In this document: positions 51,083 through 59,547 of the stretch, piece after piece
Numbering within the stretch: position 1 is the stretch's first letter
Layout: each line of letters starts with the position of its first letter
From: Chryseobacterium suipulveris
GTDB taxonomy: Bacteria > Bacteroidota > Bacteroidia > Flavobacteriales > Weeksellaceae
NCBI RefSeq assembly: GCF_022811685.1
Contig: NZ_CP094532.1
Coordinates: 707,501-771,500, forward strand
Direction: 5' to 3'
Length of the DNA stretch: 64,000 nucleotides
Program-made: the position numbers and the translations under genes
The notes under the pieces: generated by a model
Told to the model about the DNA's origin: nothing
What the model saw: only the letters and a program-made list of their open reading frames with translations
Databases searched by the model: none

Positions 51083-51868
51083 ATGAAAAAAATCTTTACA
51101 ATTTTAAGTATTGCGGCAATTGCTTCATTATCTGCTCAAAATTTATTAGTGAATCCAGGATTTGAAACCTGGACAGATCCAGCTGCGAAACCAGATGGTT
51201 GGAACGCGATGAACGGAGGTTCTAAAGAAACAGTTACCGTACATTCAGGTGTTAATTCCGTTAAATTAATTCCGGTTGCTCCAAATACAAATGCAAATAT
51301 TGCGGCAGTAGATGTACCTGCAACTGAAAACACACAATATTCTGTTGGATATTGGGTTCTTGACAATGTTGCAAATTCAAGAGGAAGACATTGGATTCAG
51401 TTCAGAACAGCTTCAGCAAACATTACACCAGGAGCAGGCGGAGCAGCTTTTCAGCCATCTACCTACACTTCAGATGCTCCACAGTGGGTATTTGTTAGCG
51501 CAACTGCAACAACTCCGGCTACAACAACAATTTTAAGATTTGATTACAGAGTTTATTCTCAAAACAACATCATCACAGATCCAATTTATTTTGACGACGT
51601 TCAGTTAGTTCAAGGTGCTTTGGCTGTAACAGATGTGAATTCCTTCGACAAAGCAATTAAAATGAACACTATCGTTGGAAACGAATTAAGAGTAATTCTT
51701 CCGGCAAGAGCTACCGTAAACATCTATTCTGCAGAAGGAAGATTGGTAAGTTCAAACAGAGTAAACAGCGGAGAGGCAATCAATACTTCTTCCCTTGCAA
51801 AAGGAAACTATATCGTAACAGTAAGTGACGGTTCTGCAACTATCAGCAGAAAAGTGATGAAAAACTAA
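51083..51868 (+). CDS. Secreted protein with type IX secretion sorting domain (2)
   Basis: A 261-residue protein with signal peptide MKKIFTILSIAAIASLSAQ, a carbohydrate-binding-module-like beta-sandwich (NPGFETWTDPAAKPDGWNAM, YFDDVQLVQG) and a C-terminal sorting domain (ATVNIYSAEGRLVSS, INTSSLAKGNYIVTVSDG, ending KVMKN). NPGFE...WN and the DDVQL end are typical of CBM4/9-like lectin folds, so it may bind glycans on the surface. No catalytic domain is present. It is adjacent to T9SS cargo gene 1 and similarly controlled. Confidence 0.88.
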   Translation: MKKIFTILSIAAIASLSAQNLLVNPGFETWTDPAAKPDGWNAMNGGSKETVTVHSGVNSVKLIPVAPNTNANIAAVDVPATENTQYSVGYWVLDNVANSRGRHWIQFRTASANITPGAGGAAFQPSTYTSDAPQWVFVSATATTPATTTILRFDYRVYSQNNIITDPIYFDDVQLVQGALAVTDVNSFDKAIKMNTIVGNELRVILPARATVNIYSAEGRLVSSNRVNSGEAINTSSLAKGNYIVTVSDGSATISRKVMKN

Positions 51869-51891
51869 TCATTAGTTTTATAAAGCATTTG

Positions 51892-51919
51892 AAAGCCGCT
51901 TCAGTGAAGCGGCTTTTTT
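51892..51919 (+). terminator. Terminator after T9SS cargo gene 2
   Basis: AAAGCCGCTTC and GAAGCGGCTTT form an 11-bp perfect stem with a 3-nt loop and a T-run. Confidence 0.9.
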
Positions 51920-52010
51920 ATGTCGATATTATGGAAAATGGTTGGTTTACATGCTTCGAGAACCTCAGCATGACAGGAAAGAGTTTCTTATTAAGAAAAG
52001 TGAAAGAAAA

Positions 52011-52046
52011 GTGAATGGTGAATTTGCTTCGCAGTGAATAGTGAAT
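52011..52046 (+). repeat. Dispersed GTGAATT repeat, copy 2
   Basis: GTGAATGGTGAATTTGCTTC and the following GCAGTGAATAGTGAATC are related to the elements at 1.2 and 57.4 kb. Confidence 0.5.
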
Positions 52047-52049
52047 CTA

Positions 52050-52107
52050 AAAAAACCTCAAACCTCAAACTCCTGTCCCGCAAATGCGGGATCAAACCTC
52101 AAACCTC
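52050..52107. repeat. AACCTCA heptamers around a CCCGCA hairpin
   Basis: AACCTCA units on both sides of TCCCGCAAATGCGGGA, a 7-bp perfect hairpin with a 2-nt centre. This lies directly after the stop of the metallopeptidase-like gene and may double as its terminator. Confidence 0.55.
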
Positions 52108-54927
52108 TTAGAACCATCCTCTCCTGAAATAATTGGTGATCGCCGAGAAATTCATCACCAAAGTAAAGCGGATTCTCTTTTGGTAATCCTTAAACGACGG
52201 TTCGAAACCGAGCGAACTCTGCACCGGGAAATACACTTCCAGAAAATCGGGGATCACTTTCACCTTCACTCCCGAATCCCAGATGAATTTCGCATCCATC
52301 GATTTGCTTTTGTACATTCCTGCATCTGCGTAAACATTGAACCAGCGCCAAACGTGCGAGTCCACATTGAAACTGGTGATCCATTGGTTTGCGCTGTTTC
52401 CGAGATAAGATTTAAAGCCGCCTTCCGCAATGACCATCTGCTGCGACAAAATTCCCGACGTGGCGCTCTGTCCCAGAAGTCCGTAAGAGAAAGCATAGTT
52501 TGAAACCCTGGAAATTCCATAATCGAAAAGATTATTTTTGGTATAGTTCGTCAGGAAGTATCCGCCAAACCAACGGAAGCTGATTTTCTTGTCTTTGGCA
52601 AATTCCCAACGGTAAAATGCCTCCGCAGAAATTTTCTGGAAATCTTCCATAAACTGGAAGTTCGTGCTGAAATATTTCTCGTGGATCAGTCGCCGATCCG
52701 AATATCCGTAACCGATATTCCAAAGATTGTATCGCGAGTACTCGTTTTCTGCAATCATTTTTGGAGTCAGGTCTTTGTCAAAGTAATTGTAGGATATTCC
52801 CAAGTTCCTGCCGATATCACTTCTCGGGTTTTTGGCAAAGCTCATTCCGGCAAATGCACTGAATTTTCGGTAGCTCAAACTATAATCGTAATGAAAGTAG
52901 GAACCGCTCAGTCCCAAATCCAAACTTCTGAAAAAACTTTCCGCGGGCTGAAAAGAGTAGGAGAGTCCGCCGGAACCGGTCAGTTTTCCTGTTCCCGTGC
53001 TGAAGTATGGCGTGAACGAATAATTAAATTTCCTTTCAAAAAGCGAGGAGTTCCTGAAATTCAAACCCATCAAAATTTTGTCGTAAGCATTGAAATTTAC
53101 CCGCGGATTCAGGTAAATCTCATTGAATTCAGGATTGGGAATATCCTTGAAGAGCTTGAACTTAATTTTCTTGGTGTTGGCAAAAAGTCCTCTCGTGTAA
53201 CGGTAATTGTCGCGAAAATTATTTTCCGGGAAAATATACTCGTTATTAACTACAATTTTCTCGGCATCTGATTGCGGGATATTGTAGGTTTTCGGTTCTG
53301 TGGAGTCGTCGGTGTCGAACCAAAACTCGTGTTTCTTGCCGTTTTTGCTTTGGGTTTCGACTTTAAATGGAATTTGCTGCACGGTGTTTTTGCGGATTTT
53401 CACCTGAAATTGGTCGCCGTTTTTTTTGTAGCGTTTAAGGTCGAAGTTGGTGCGGTTTTTCTGCTGGATGAATTTTTCCAGAAACTCGGATGAATAACTG
53501 GAAGCTAAAGTCAGCTGATCCAGAAAATCCTTGCTGTCGATGGGTTTCCCGTTATTTTTTTCCACGTAGCTTCGCACGAAGTCCTCGAATTTTTCATGCT
53601 CCATTTTTTCGGCGATAAAGAAAAAAATGTTCCCCATCTCGAAGTGGCTGATTGCCGTCGCATTGAAGTTGCTCAGTTTATCAAAAGGTTCCGAAATCTT
53701 TTGATCCATATTCTGGGTCATAATGTACTGGTACGCTAATCCGTATCGTTCGGAAAGTTTCAAATCTGCGGCGTGAAAAAGTTTCAGCGGCTTCAACCCA
53801 AAAATGTCGAAGTTTTCCGGCAGTTTTCCAAGGAGTTTTTCATCTTTGTAATACCGGTCGATGTACTGAATTTCGAGATAGGTTTTCAGTCCGTTGATCA
53901 GCCAGTGGTCTTTGTTTTTTTCGAAGGTAAATGACTGCTCCACAACATCTTTCGCCAAAATACTGAAATAGTTGAGGTCGGTTTTCTGCGATTCTGTAAA
54001 AAGTTCCCACTTGAATTTCCAGAACCTGACATCGTCGGTTCCAGTGAAGTTTTCAGCATTCTTTAACTTTTCACTAATGAAGATTTTCTTGGGCAAGAAA
54101 CCTGTTTTGGTTTTAATGAAATTCAGTTGAAGCGGTAAATAGAATTCCAGGTTTTCCGATTCTTCGCGTGTTAGTTCATATCCGAAATCGATCTTTATAT
54201 TTTCACCATCCACAGGAATTTCCATTCGGTGAAATTTGTTTTGCGAAATAAGAAATTCAGGATCGTTCGTCAGTTTTCCTTGAAAATAATTCGGCAGATT
54301 TTCGTCTAAGTTGCTTGTCACGTTCCAGTTGGCAGGAATGTCGAGATTCACCGTCCAGTAGATTCCGCGGGTTTGGTTTTCGCCGATATCGATGTAGTGT
54401 CGCGGGTTCTGGTTTTCTGTTTCCAAACCATCGGGAACGATGAAGAAGTATTTCAGTAGAAATTGTTTGCCATCAAAACCATATCCAGTAAAGTTTGACT
54501 TTGGTAAATTGAGTTGATAATCTAATTCTATTCTTACCTTTTCCCCGGGTTGCAGATTTTGGGTTAAAGGAAGGTAGAGCATTTCACTTTCTGCCAAGAA
54601 TTTTTCCGGTGCTGAACTTCCAATCCGAAAACTAAAATTTTCTATACTTCCCAATTCATCGGGTTTCGCGAAGTAGAGGTCGCTTTTTCTGTCTTCCAGT
54701 TTTCTTTTCAGGAGCGGCGTGTTTCGGTTTTTATACGCTGCAGTCCAGTTCAGTAATTTGATTTTATTTAATGGAGTTCCGGTCGTATTATGCCAAACAA
54801 TTTCCTGATGCACCTCGATTTGGTTGGAATGTGCTGAAATCCGTGCATTCACATAAACGCTGTCCTGTTGACCAGAAACAGCAATCCACATAATCACCGA
54901 CAAAATTCCGCACAAAAGTCTTTTCAT
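52108..54927 (-). CDS. M1-peptidase-like protein without zinc site, with C-terminal beta-barrel
   Basis: A 939-residue exported protein. The N-terminal ~500 residues follow the layout of M1-type metallopeptidases of Bacteroidota (beta-saddle with EVHQEIVWHNTTGTPL, then a helical domain), but where HExxH would be expected there is DHWLINGLKTYLEIQYIDRY, so the zinc ligands are missing and it is probably not a peptidase. From about residue 600 the sequence is a surface-antigen-like beta-barrel (FNYSFTPYFSTGTGKL, FNVDSHVWRWFNVYADAGM), ending in FRRGWF. The start is MKRLLCGILSV. Confidence 0.75.
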   Translation of the reverse strand: MKRLLCGILSVIMWIAVSGQQDSVYVNARISAHSNQIEVHQEIVWHNTTGTPLNKIKLLNWTAAYKNRNTPLLKRKLEDRKSDLYFAKPDELGSIENFSFRIGSSAPEKFLAESEMLYLPLTQNLQPGEKVRIELDYQLNLPKSNFTGYGFDGKQFLLKYFFIVPDGLETENQNPRHYIDIGENQTRGIYWTVNLDIPANWNVTSNLDENLPNYFQGKLTNDPEFLISQNKFHRMEIPVDGENIKIDFGYELTREESENLEFYLPLQLNFIKTKTGFLPKKIFISEKLKNAENFTGTDDVRFWKFKWELFTESQKTDLNYFSILAKDVVEQSFTFEKNKDHWLINGLKTYLEIQYIDRYYKDEKLLGKLPENFDIFGLKPLKLFHAADLKLSERYGLAYQYIMTQNMDQKISEPFDKLSNFNATAISHFEMGNIFFFIAEKMEHEKFEDFVRSYVEKNNGKPIDSKDFLDQLTLASSYSSEFLEKFIQQKNRTNFDLKRYKKNGDQFQVKIRKNTVQQIPFKVETQSKNGKKHEFWFDTDDSTEPKTYNIPQSDAEKIVVNNEYIFPENNFRDNYRYTRGLFANTKKIKFKLFKDIPNPEFNEIYLNPRVNFNAYDKILMGLNFRNSSLFERKFNYSFTPYFSTGTGKLTGSGGLSYSFQPAESFFRSLDLGLSGSYFHYDYSLSYRKFSAFAGMSFAKNPRSDIGRNLGISYNYFDKDLTPKMIAENEYSRYNLWNIGYGYSDRRLIHEKYFSTNFQFMEDFQKISAEAFYRWEFAKDKKISFRWFGGYFLTNYTKNNLFDYGISRVSNYAFSYGLLGQSATSGILSQQMVIAEGGFKSYLGNSANQWITSFNVDSHVWRWFNVYADAGMYKSKSMDAKFIWDSGVKVKVIPDFLEVYFPVQSSLGFEPSFKDYQKRIRFTLVMNFSAITNYFRRGWF

Positions 54928-54971
54928 AGGAAGCAGTTCCAAATATAACGATGTTATTTGAAAATATTATT

Positions 54972-54979
54972 TAATTTTG
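54972..54979 (+). promoter_or_regulatory. -7 box of the DUF4846 gene
   Basis: TAATTTTG, exact consensus, 17 bp before the TTG start at 54997. It excludes an earlier in-frame TTG at 54958. Confidence 0.5.
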
Positions 54980-54996
54980 GTTTAAAGTTCCCACCA

Positions 54997-55854
54997 TTGG
55001 TAAAATTTCGACACATCCTGTTTCTGCTTTCAGTCTTCGCTTTTCAGCGGATCTCTGCACAAGTTGTCGAAACTACCACGCCTTTAATCATCGACGAAAG
55101 CAAGTCAACGATCCGAACAAGGTTTGCGCCGCCAAAAGGTTTTTCGTGGGTGCGTGAAGAGCAGGGGAGTTTCAGCGAGTACCTCACTTTTTTTCCGCTC
55201 CATCCGCCGAATTTGCCGGTTCGGGATTTTAATATGGTCCCGATCGAAAAGCAGTACAACCATATCGCAATCCTGAATATCGATGTGGGCGACAAAGACC
55301 TTCAGCAATGTGCCGATGCATGGATGCGGCTTTATGGTGAATATTTATGGTCGCAGAAAAGGTTCGACGAAATCGGGTTTCATTTCACAAGCGGCCAGTT
55401 TCTGTCGTGGAACGATTACAAAAGCGGAATACGCACCAAGGAAGACCGCCGCAAGAAAGTGACCTTTCACAAAACGGGAAAAGTCGATGATTCCTACGCA
55501 ACATTCCGAGAATACCTCAATATTATTTTCCGCTATGCGGGAACCATTTCTTTGGATAAGGAGGCGGTTCCGGTGCGCAGAAACTACGAAATTAAACCGG
55601 GCGATTTTCTCATCACTCCGGGAAGTCCGGGGCACTCGGTTTTCGTTGTTGGAAGAGTCAGAAGCAGCACGGGGAAATATCTTTATCTTTTGGCGGAAAG
55701 TTTCATGCCGGCTCAAGACATCCACATCTTGCGAAACCCGAACAACGCCAATCTTTCGCCATGGTACGAACTCGATATCAACGCACCGAAAACGGTAACC
55801 GCGAAATACATCTTCAAACCGACTTCAATTAAAAGGTTCCACGCGATCAAGTAG
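54997..55854 (+). CDS. DUF4846-family exported protein, TTG start
   Basis: A 285-residue protein with a signal peptide (VKFRHILFLLSVFAFQRISAQ) and the DUF4846 blocks APPKGFSWVREEQGSFSEYL, FPLHPPNLPV, LQQCADAWMRLYGEYLW, IGFHFTSGQFLSWNDYKSG and PGDFLITPGSPGHSVFVV. The family is common in Bacteroidota; function unknown. PGSPGHSV contains a histidine that may be catalytic, as in other NlpC-like or permuted folds, but I cannot confirm that. No ATG is suitable; the TTG follows the -7 box at a normal distance. Confidence 0.8.
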   Translation: MVKFRHILFLLSVFAFQRISAQVVETTTPLIIDESKSTIRTRFAPPKGFSWVREEQGSFSEYLTFFPLHPPNLPVRDFNMVPIEKQYNHIAILNIDVGDKDLQQCADAWMRLYGEYLWSQKRFDEIGFHFTSGQFLSWNDYKSGIRTKEDRRKKVTFHKTGKVDDSYATFREYLNIIFRYAGTISLDKEAVPVRRNYEIKPGDFLITPGSPGHSVFVVGRVRSSTGKYLYLLAESFMPAQDIHILRNPNNANLSPWYELDINAPKTVTAKYIFKPTSIKRFHAIK

Positions 55855-56481
55855 AATAGGATTTCTTTGTGATGATTATTAACCAGTTGTGTAATTAGGA
55901 TTGAATTTGTATATAGTTAATGAGCAGCCCTTTACAAATGTTTGTCTTAACTAAATGAAACGGCTTTGTGCTCTTCAAATGGCGAGTCTTTTATTAAATT
56001 TTTTTATGCGAACTGCGTGGAAAATTCTCGCAAAGCTAAACTAAGCCATATTAATCTTTATTACTCTTTATTACTCAGAAGTAAGCTAAACCAATGCGCT
56101 ATCGTTTATTTTCAGATAAACAAAGAAATAAACTTGGGAAAAAGCCATTGTTTATCTTGGCTAAGCGTAAGCGCCGTTGTTTGTCTTAAAAATATGAAGA
56201 ATATAGAATGTTTTTCCTTGTCTATCCTTGCGAGATTTTAAGCGTTGCAAGTTTGTTCAAAAAATATATACTGCCGAGGAAAACATAGGCTTTTACAAGT
56301 TTATTGTCTTTCGTTTGTTAAATGAAATGCCTTTGCGCTCTTCAAATACGAAGTCATTTTGTCAAATTTTTCTTTGCGCACATTGCGAGAAACATATACT
56401 TGCAAAGAATTTTTGTTTTGGAAAGCAGAAAAGAAAAACTTTGTGTTTATCATTACGCTCTTTTACTACTTTAACTTTACC
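55855..56481. repeat. Gene-free region with two diverged ~110-bp direct repeats
   Basis: No ORF here has protein character. The segment at 55931-56038 (TTTACAAATGTTTGTCTTAA and onward, containing CTCTTCAAAT) recurs in diverged form at 56292-56420. Both contain GCTTTG/CTTTGCG-type motifs and CGAGTC/CGAAGTC. Smaller related fragments lie between and after them. It appears to be an accumulation of degenerate intergenic repeats. Confidence 0.6.
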
Positions 56482-56521
56482 GCAAAAAAGAAAACGGAAG
56501 CAAGGTTTCCCCAACTTCCGT
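56482..56521 (-). terminator. Terminator of the yceI-like gene
   Basis: On the minus strand ACGGAAG and CTTCCGT form a 7-bp stem with a 14-nt loop, followed by a T-rich run (TTTTCTTTTTT). It begins about 25 bp after the stop codon. Confidence 0.75.
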
Positions 56522-56545
56522 CTTCAACTATGAAAACACAAATGA

Positions 56546-57118
56546 TTAGTCTGCTGTCAGTTCGAAATCACCTTTGATTCTGATCAGGTCGTTGATCATC
56601 GGGATTGGGAATTTCGGACCGATTCCGAAGTCGGACCTGTTCAGAGTTCCGGAAACTTGGTAACCGTGAGTGGTTTTTTTGTTCATCGCATTTACGGTCG
56701 AACCTCTGTAAACAAGCGTTAAAGTCACCGGTTTTGTAACTCCGTGCATGGTGAGGTTACCGTTGAGCGTATAGAAATTGTTTGCGGTCTTAACGAGTGA
56801 AGTGCTCACAAAATCCATCGTTGGATATTTTGCCACATCAAAGAAATCTGCGCTTCTCAAATGGTTGTCTCTCGCTTCAATGTGGGTGTTGATCGAGTTT
56901 ACATCAACGGTGAAGGTCAGTTTCGAGTTGACGAAGTTTTTTTGGTCGGCATTAATGGTAAGATTCGCTTTGTCAAAATTTCCGGTAATATCGTTGATTC
57001 CAAGGTGGATCACTTCAAACTGGATTCTCGAGTGAGCGGGATCGTTTTTAAGGACAAGCTGCCCGAAAGCAGAAACCGAAAATACCAACGCGGTAAAGAT
57101 TGCAAATAATTTTTTCAT
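56546..57118 (-). CDS. YceI-family periplasmic protein
   Basis: A 190-residue exported lipocalin-like protein: signal peptide MKKLFAIFTALVFSVSAFGQ, then DPAHSRIQFEVIHLGINDITGNF, FTVDVNSINTHIEARDNHLRSADFFD, YPTMDFVST, GNLTMHGVTKPVTL and the closing strand DLIRIKGDFELTAD. These are the YceI blocks; members bind polyisoprenoids or amide-type lipids in an eight-stranded barrel. Length is typical. It is monocistronic with its own terminator. Confidence 0.92.
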   Translation of the reverse strand: MKKLFAIFTALVFSVSAFGQLVLKNDPAHSRIQFEVIHLGINDITGNFDKANLTINADQKNFVNSKLTFTVDVNSINTHIEARDNHLRSADFFDVAKYPTMDFVSTSLVKTANNFYTLNGNLTMHGVTKPVTLTLVYRGSTVNAMNKKTTHGYQVSGTLNRSDFGIGPKFPIPMINDLIRIKGDFELTAD

Positions 57119-57465
57119 AATGATTTTACTTTAAATTGATTTTGTTAAAATTTCTTTGGCAAAGATACCGTGAGTAAAATTTGCCGGCATTGATGTAGGG
57201 TAAGAAAAAAGGTGTAGGGTGCAAATGGGTGCAAGGTGCAAATTGTTGCAGTGGTTGCAGTTGTTGCAGTAGTTACAATTGTTATTGATGAAAGTTTCAA
57301 GTTTACTCACAAGTTTTTTTATTTTTTTTATTTGAGTTCGTGAATGCTTCGCATTTCAGGTTCCAGGTTTCAAATAGGAATTCACTGCGAAGCTAATTCA
57401 CTCGAAGAAATTCACCGCGAAGCGAATTCACGCCCCAACTCACCCACACTCCAACTCACCCACTC
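57119..57465. repeat. Gene-free gap with short-period repeats, copy 3 of the GTGAATT element
   Basis: About 350 bp without a gene. It contains GTGCAAG/GTTGCAGTG-like 9-bp units (57225-57290) and, at 57378-57431, an element whose reverse complement begins GTGAATTCGCTTCGCGGTGA and matches the repeat at 1.2 kb almost exactly. Confidence 0.6.
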
Positions 57466-58170
57466 TTACTCACAATTCCCATCCACATCACAGCTTTCGC
57501 CGGAGTTTAAAATTTGTAATCCCTTGTCGCCCTGTGCAAATTCGCTGTAGGATTTCTCTAAAACTTCCAGGAAAAGTTCAGGTTGCTGCGCTCCGGAAAC
57601 GCCATACTTGTCATTAAATACAAAAAACGGAACGGAATTGATTCCCAATTGTCGCGCGATTTGTGAGTCTTCGCTTACCTTATAGCCAAAGTCGGCGGAA
57701 GTTAATGCATTGCGGATTTCTTCTTCATTCAAGCCCACAGATTTTCCAATTTCGATCAGCGTTGCTTCGTCGTCGATATTTTTTGCATCGATAAACTGTG
57801 CTTTGAAAAGCGCTTCTTCCATTTCATTGGCAATATTTTTTGATTTCGCAAGCTGAATCAAAAGGTGACCTTTAAACGAGTTTGCCACTTTTTGGTTTTC
57901 GAAATTGAATTCGATTCCTGCTTCTTTTCCAGCGTTTCGTGCATGGTCGTGCATCAGTTTTGCCTGTGCAACAGGAATTCCCTTGGCTTCAGAGAAGAAA
58001 TCGAAAGGATCTCTTTCCGGCTGAGTTTTCAGATTGGGATCCAGCTGAAAGCTGTGCCACACCACGTCAATATTTTCACCGTGCGAAAATTTTTCGAGGG
58101 CTTTTTCAAATTTCTTTTTTCCTACGTAACAGAACGGACAACGGATGTCGCTCCAGATATCTACTTTCAT
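57466..58170 (-). CDS. DsbA-family oxidoreductase (FrnE-like)
   Basis: A 234-residue thioredoxin-fold protein without signal peptide, so it acts in the cytoplasm. The redox site is CPFC (Cys11/Cys14) in WSDIRCPFCYVGKKKF; VWHSFQLDPN, NSFKGHLLIQLAK and the cis-Pro segment INSVPFFVFNDKYGVSGAQQPE follow. It matches the FrnE/HCCA-isomerase-like branch of DsbA proteins. The C-terminus has an extra pair of cysteines (ESCDVDGNC), unusual in the core family and possibly a second redox centre. Confidence 0.87.
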   Translation of the reverse strand: MKVDIWSDIRCPFCYVGKKKFEKALEKFSHGENIDVVWHSFQLDPNLKTQPERDPFDFFSEAKGIPVAQAKLMHDHARNAGKEAGIEFNFENQKVANSFKGHLLIQLAKSKNIANEMEEALFKAQFIDAKNIDDEATLIEIGKSVGLNEEEIRNALTSADFGYKVSEDSQIARQLGINSVPFFVFNDKYGVSGAQQPELFLEVLEKSYSEFAQGDKGLQILNSGESCDVDGNCE

Positions 58171-58182
58171 AATAAATTATTT

Positions 58183-58388
58183 TAAGGTTTGAAGATTGAA
58201 GTTTGAGGTTTCAAATTGAAGTACAAAGTTAGGAATGATAAAACGGTTGGTTCTTGATGTAGGATAAGGAATTGGGAAAAGCAAGAGCCAAGTGGAAAGA
58301 GCCAAGAAAAAAGAGAAAAGAACAAAGAACAAAGAACAAAGAACAAAGAACAAAGAACAAAGAACAAAGAACAAAGAACAAAGAGAAG
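58183..58388. repeat. Heptamer arrays including (GAACAAA)n
   Basis: Degenerate GTTTGAA/GATTGAA 7-bp units near 58183-58220, and a clean (GAACAAA)n array of about nine units at 58319-58383. The reading frames through it give repeated FFVLCSL peptides and are not genes. The rest of the 310-bp gap up to 58480 contains GCCGATTGC-type degenerate repeats. Confidence 0.8.
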
Positions 58389-58480
58389 ATGATTAAGTAA
58401 CGATGTTGCTGCTGAAACGGAGCGCCGATTGCTGAAGGCTGTCTGCCAAAAGCTGAAAGCCGATTGCCGTTCGCCGCTCT

Positions 58481-59395
58481 CTACACAAAATACTTCATCA
58501 CAAAATACCAGAACGCCAATGTGATGAACGACAGCGGAATTCCGATTCCGATGATGAGGTTGGTTAATTTTGGTTGAAGATTGTGGGTGTTCGCAATAAT
58601 TCCAGCGGTGATCATCGGCGCCATTCCTGCTTCCAGAAAGGAGATTTCAATCATTTCGCCACGTTGGTTGAAGATGAAGAAATACAGGATGAAAATCAGC
58701 AACGGAAATAAAATCAGCTTAAAGACGAGTGCTAGAACAAGCGGCTTCTTTTCACTTTCGAATTTCTGCCATCTCAGCTGACTTCCCACAGAAACCAACG
58801 CGAGAGGAACCGTTGTTGCTCCCAATTTTGCAAAAACCTCGTCCAAATCAGTTGGGATCTGAAGTGAGAAAATATTTAGCAAAACCGCAATCGTAAAGGC
58901 GATGAACGGCGGATATTTCACAATTTTCAGAATGGTTTCCTTTACTGAACTTCGGCCACCGGAAAAATAATTCGCCACCGCAATTCCCACCGTAAACAAT
59001 GCTACAAATCCTCCCGGTTGATCGACGAGCATCACTGTTTTCATGCCGCTTTCACCATAGAGAGCGTGAATCACCGGAATTCCGATAAAGGAAGAATTTC
59101 CCAATCCAGCTCCTAAAATTAGCGCGCCGATCATTCCTTTGCTCCAGTTCATTTTCCGGCCGATCAACACAAAGAAGGGGATTGCAAGCAGAATATTCAG
59201 CCACTGTACCGCGACCGGAAAAATCACCTGCCAATTCATCTCGATTTTAGGAATGTAATATAAGGACAGTGACGACAACGAAATATTCACGACAAATGCG
59301 TTCAGCGCCAAATGTCCGTTCTTGGGAAAAAGCTTTACTTTCCTCAGAAAAATTCCAAGAAACAGACAAAGGAAAAGTAAAATGAGGTTTGACAT
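58481..59395 (-). CDS. AEC-family transporter
   Basis: A 304-residue membrane protein of about ten helices in two five-helix halves, as in auxin-efflux-carrier (AEC) proteins. The first half includes LLFLCLFLGIFLRKV and ALNAFVVNISLSSLSLYYIP; the second half includes VPLALVSVGSQLRW, a hallmark of the family, and PMITAGIIANTHN. Bacterial AEC proteins carry malate, malonate or other anions; substrate unknown here. No neighbour suggests one. Confidence 0.88.
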   Translation of the reverse strand: MSNLILLFLCLFLGIFLRKVKLFPKNGHLALNAFVVNISLSSLSLYYIPKIEMNWQVIFPVAVQWLNILLAIPFFVLIGRKMNWSKGMIGALILGAGLGNSSFIGIPVIHALYGESGMKTVMLVDQPGGFVALFTVGIAVANYFSGGRSSVKETILKIVKYPPFIAFTIAVLLNIFSLQIPTDLDEVFAKLGATTVPLALVSVGSQLRWQKFESEKKPLVLALVFKLILFPLLIFILYFFIFNQRGEMIEISFLEAGMAPMITAGIIANTHNLQPKLTNLIIGIGIPLSFITLAFWYFVMKYFV

Positions 59396-59400
59396 AAACG

Positions 59401-59547
59401 TTGAAGCACAAAAACTTTGTTAAGCTTAATAGTTTGAGGAAGTTTCGAAAAATCTTTGTGTCGCATTGCGAGATCAATTTTACTGCAAACAGAATTTCAT
59501 TTCATTGCAGAAAGCTGATTGCCGACTGCCGAACGCAAAACGCTCCT
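59401..59547. repeat. CTTTGTG/GCATTGCGAG intergenic repeat
   Basis: AAAACTTTGTTAAGC, AAATCTTTGTGTCGCATTGCG and GCTGATTGCCGACTGCCGAA are degenerate forms of the repeats at 29.8 kb and 55.9-56.4 kb. Nothing else is visible in this gap. Confidence 0.4.

Noticed and set aside
58177..58374. Two overlapping frames coding FFVLCSL repeats
   Set aside because: They are translations of the (GAACAAA)n array on the other strand.
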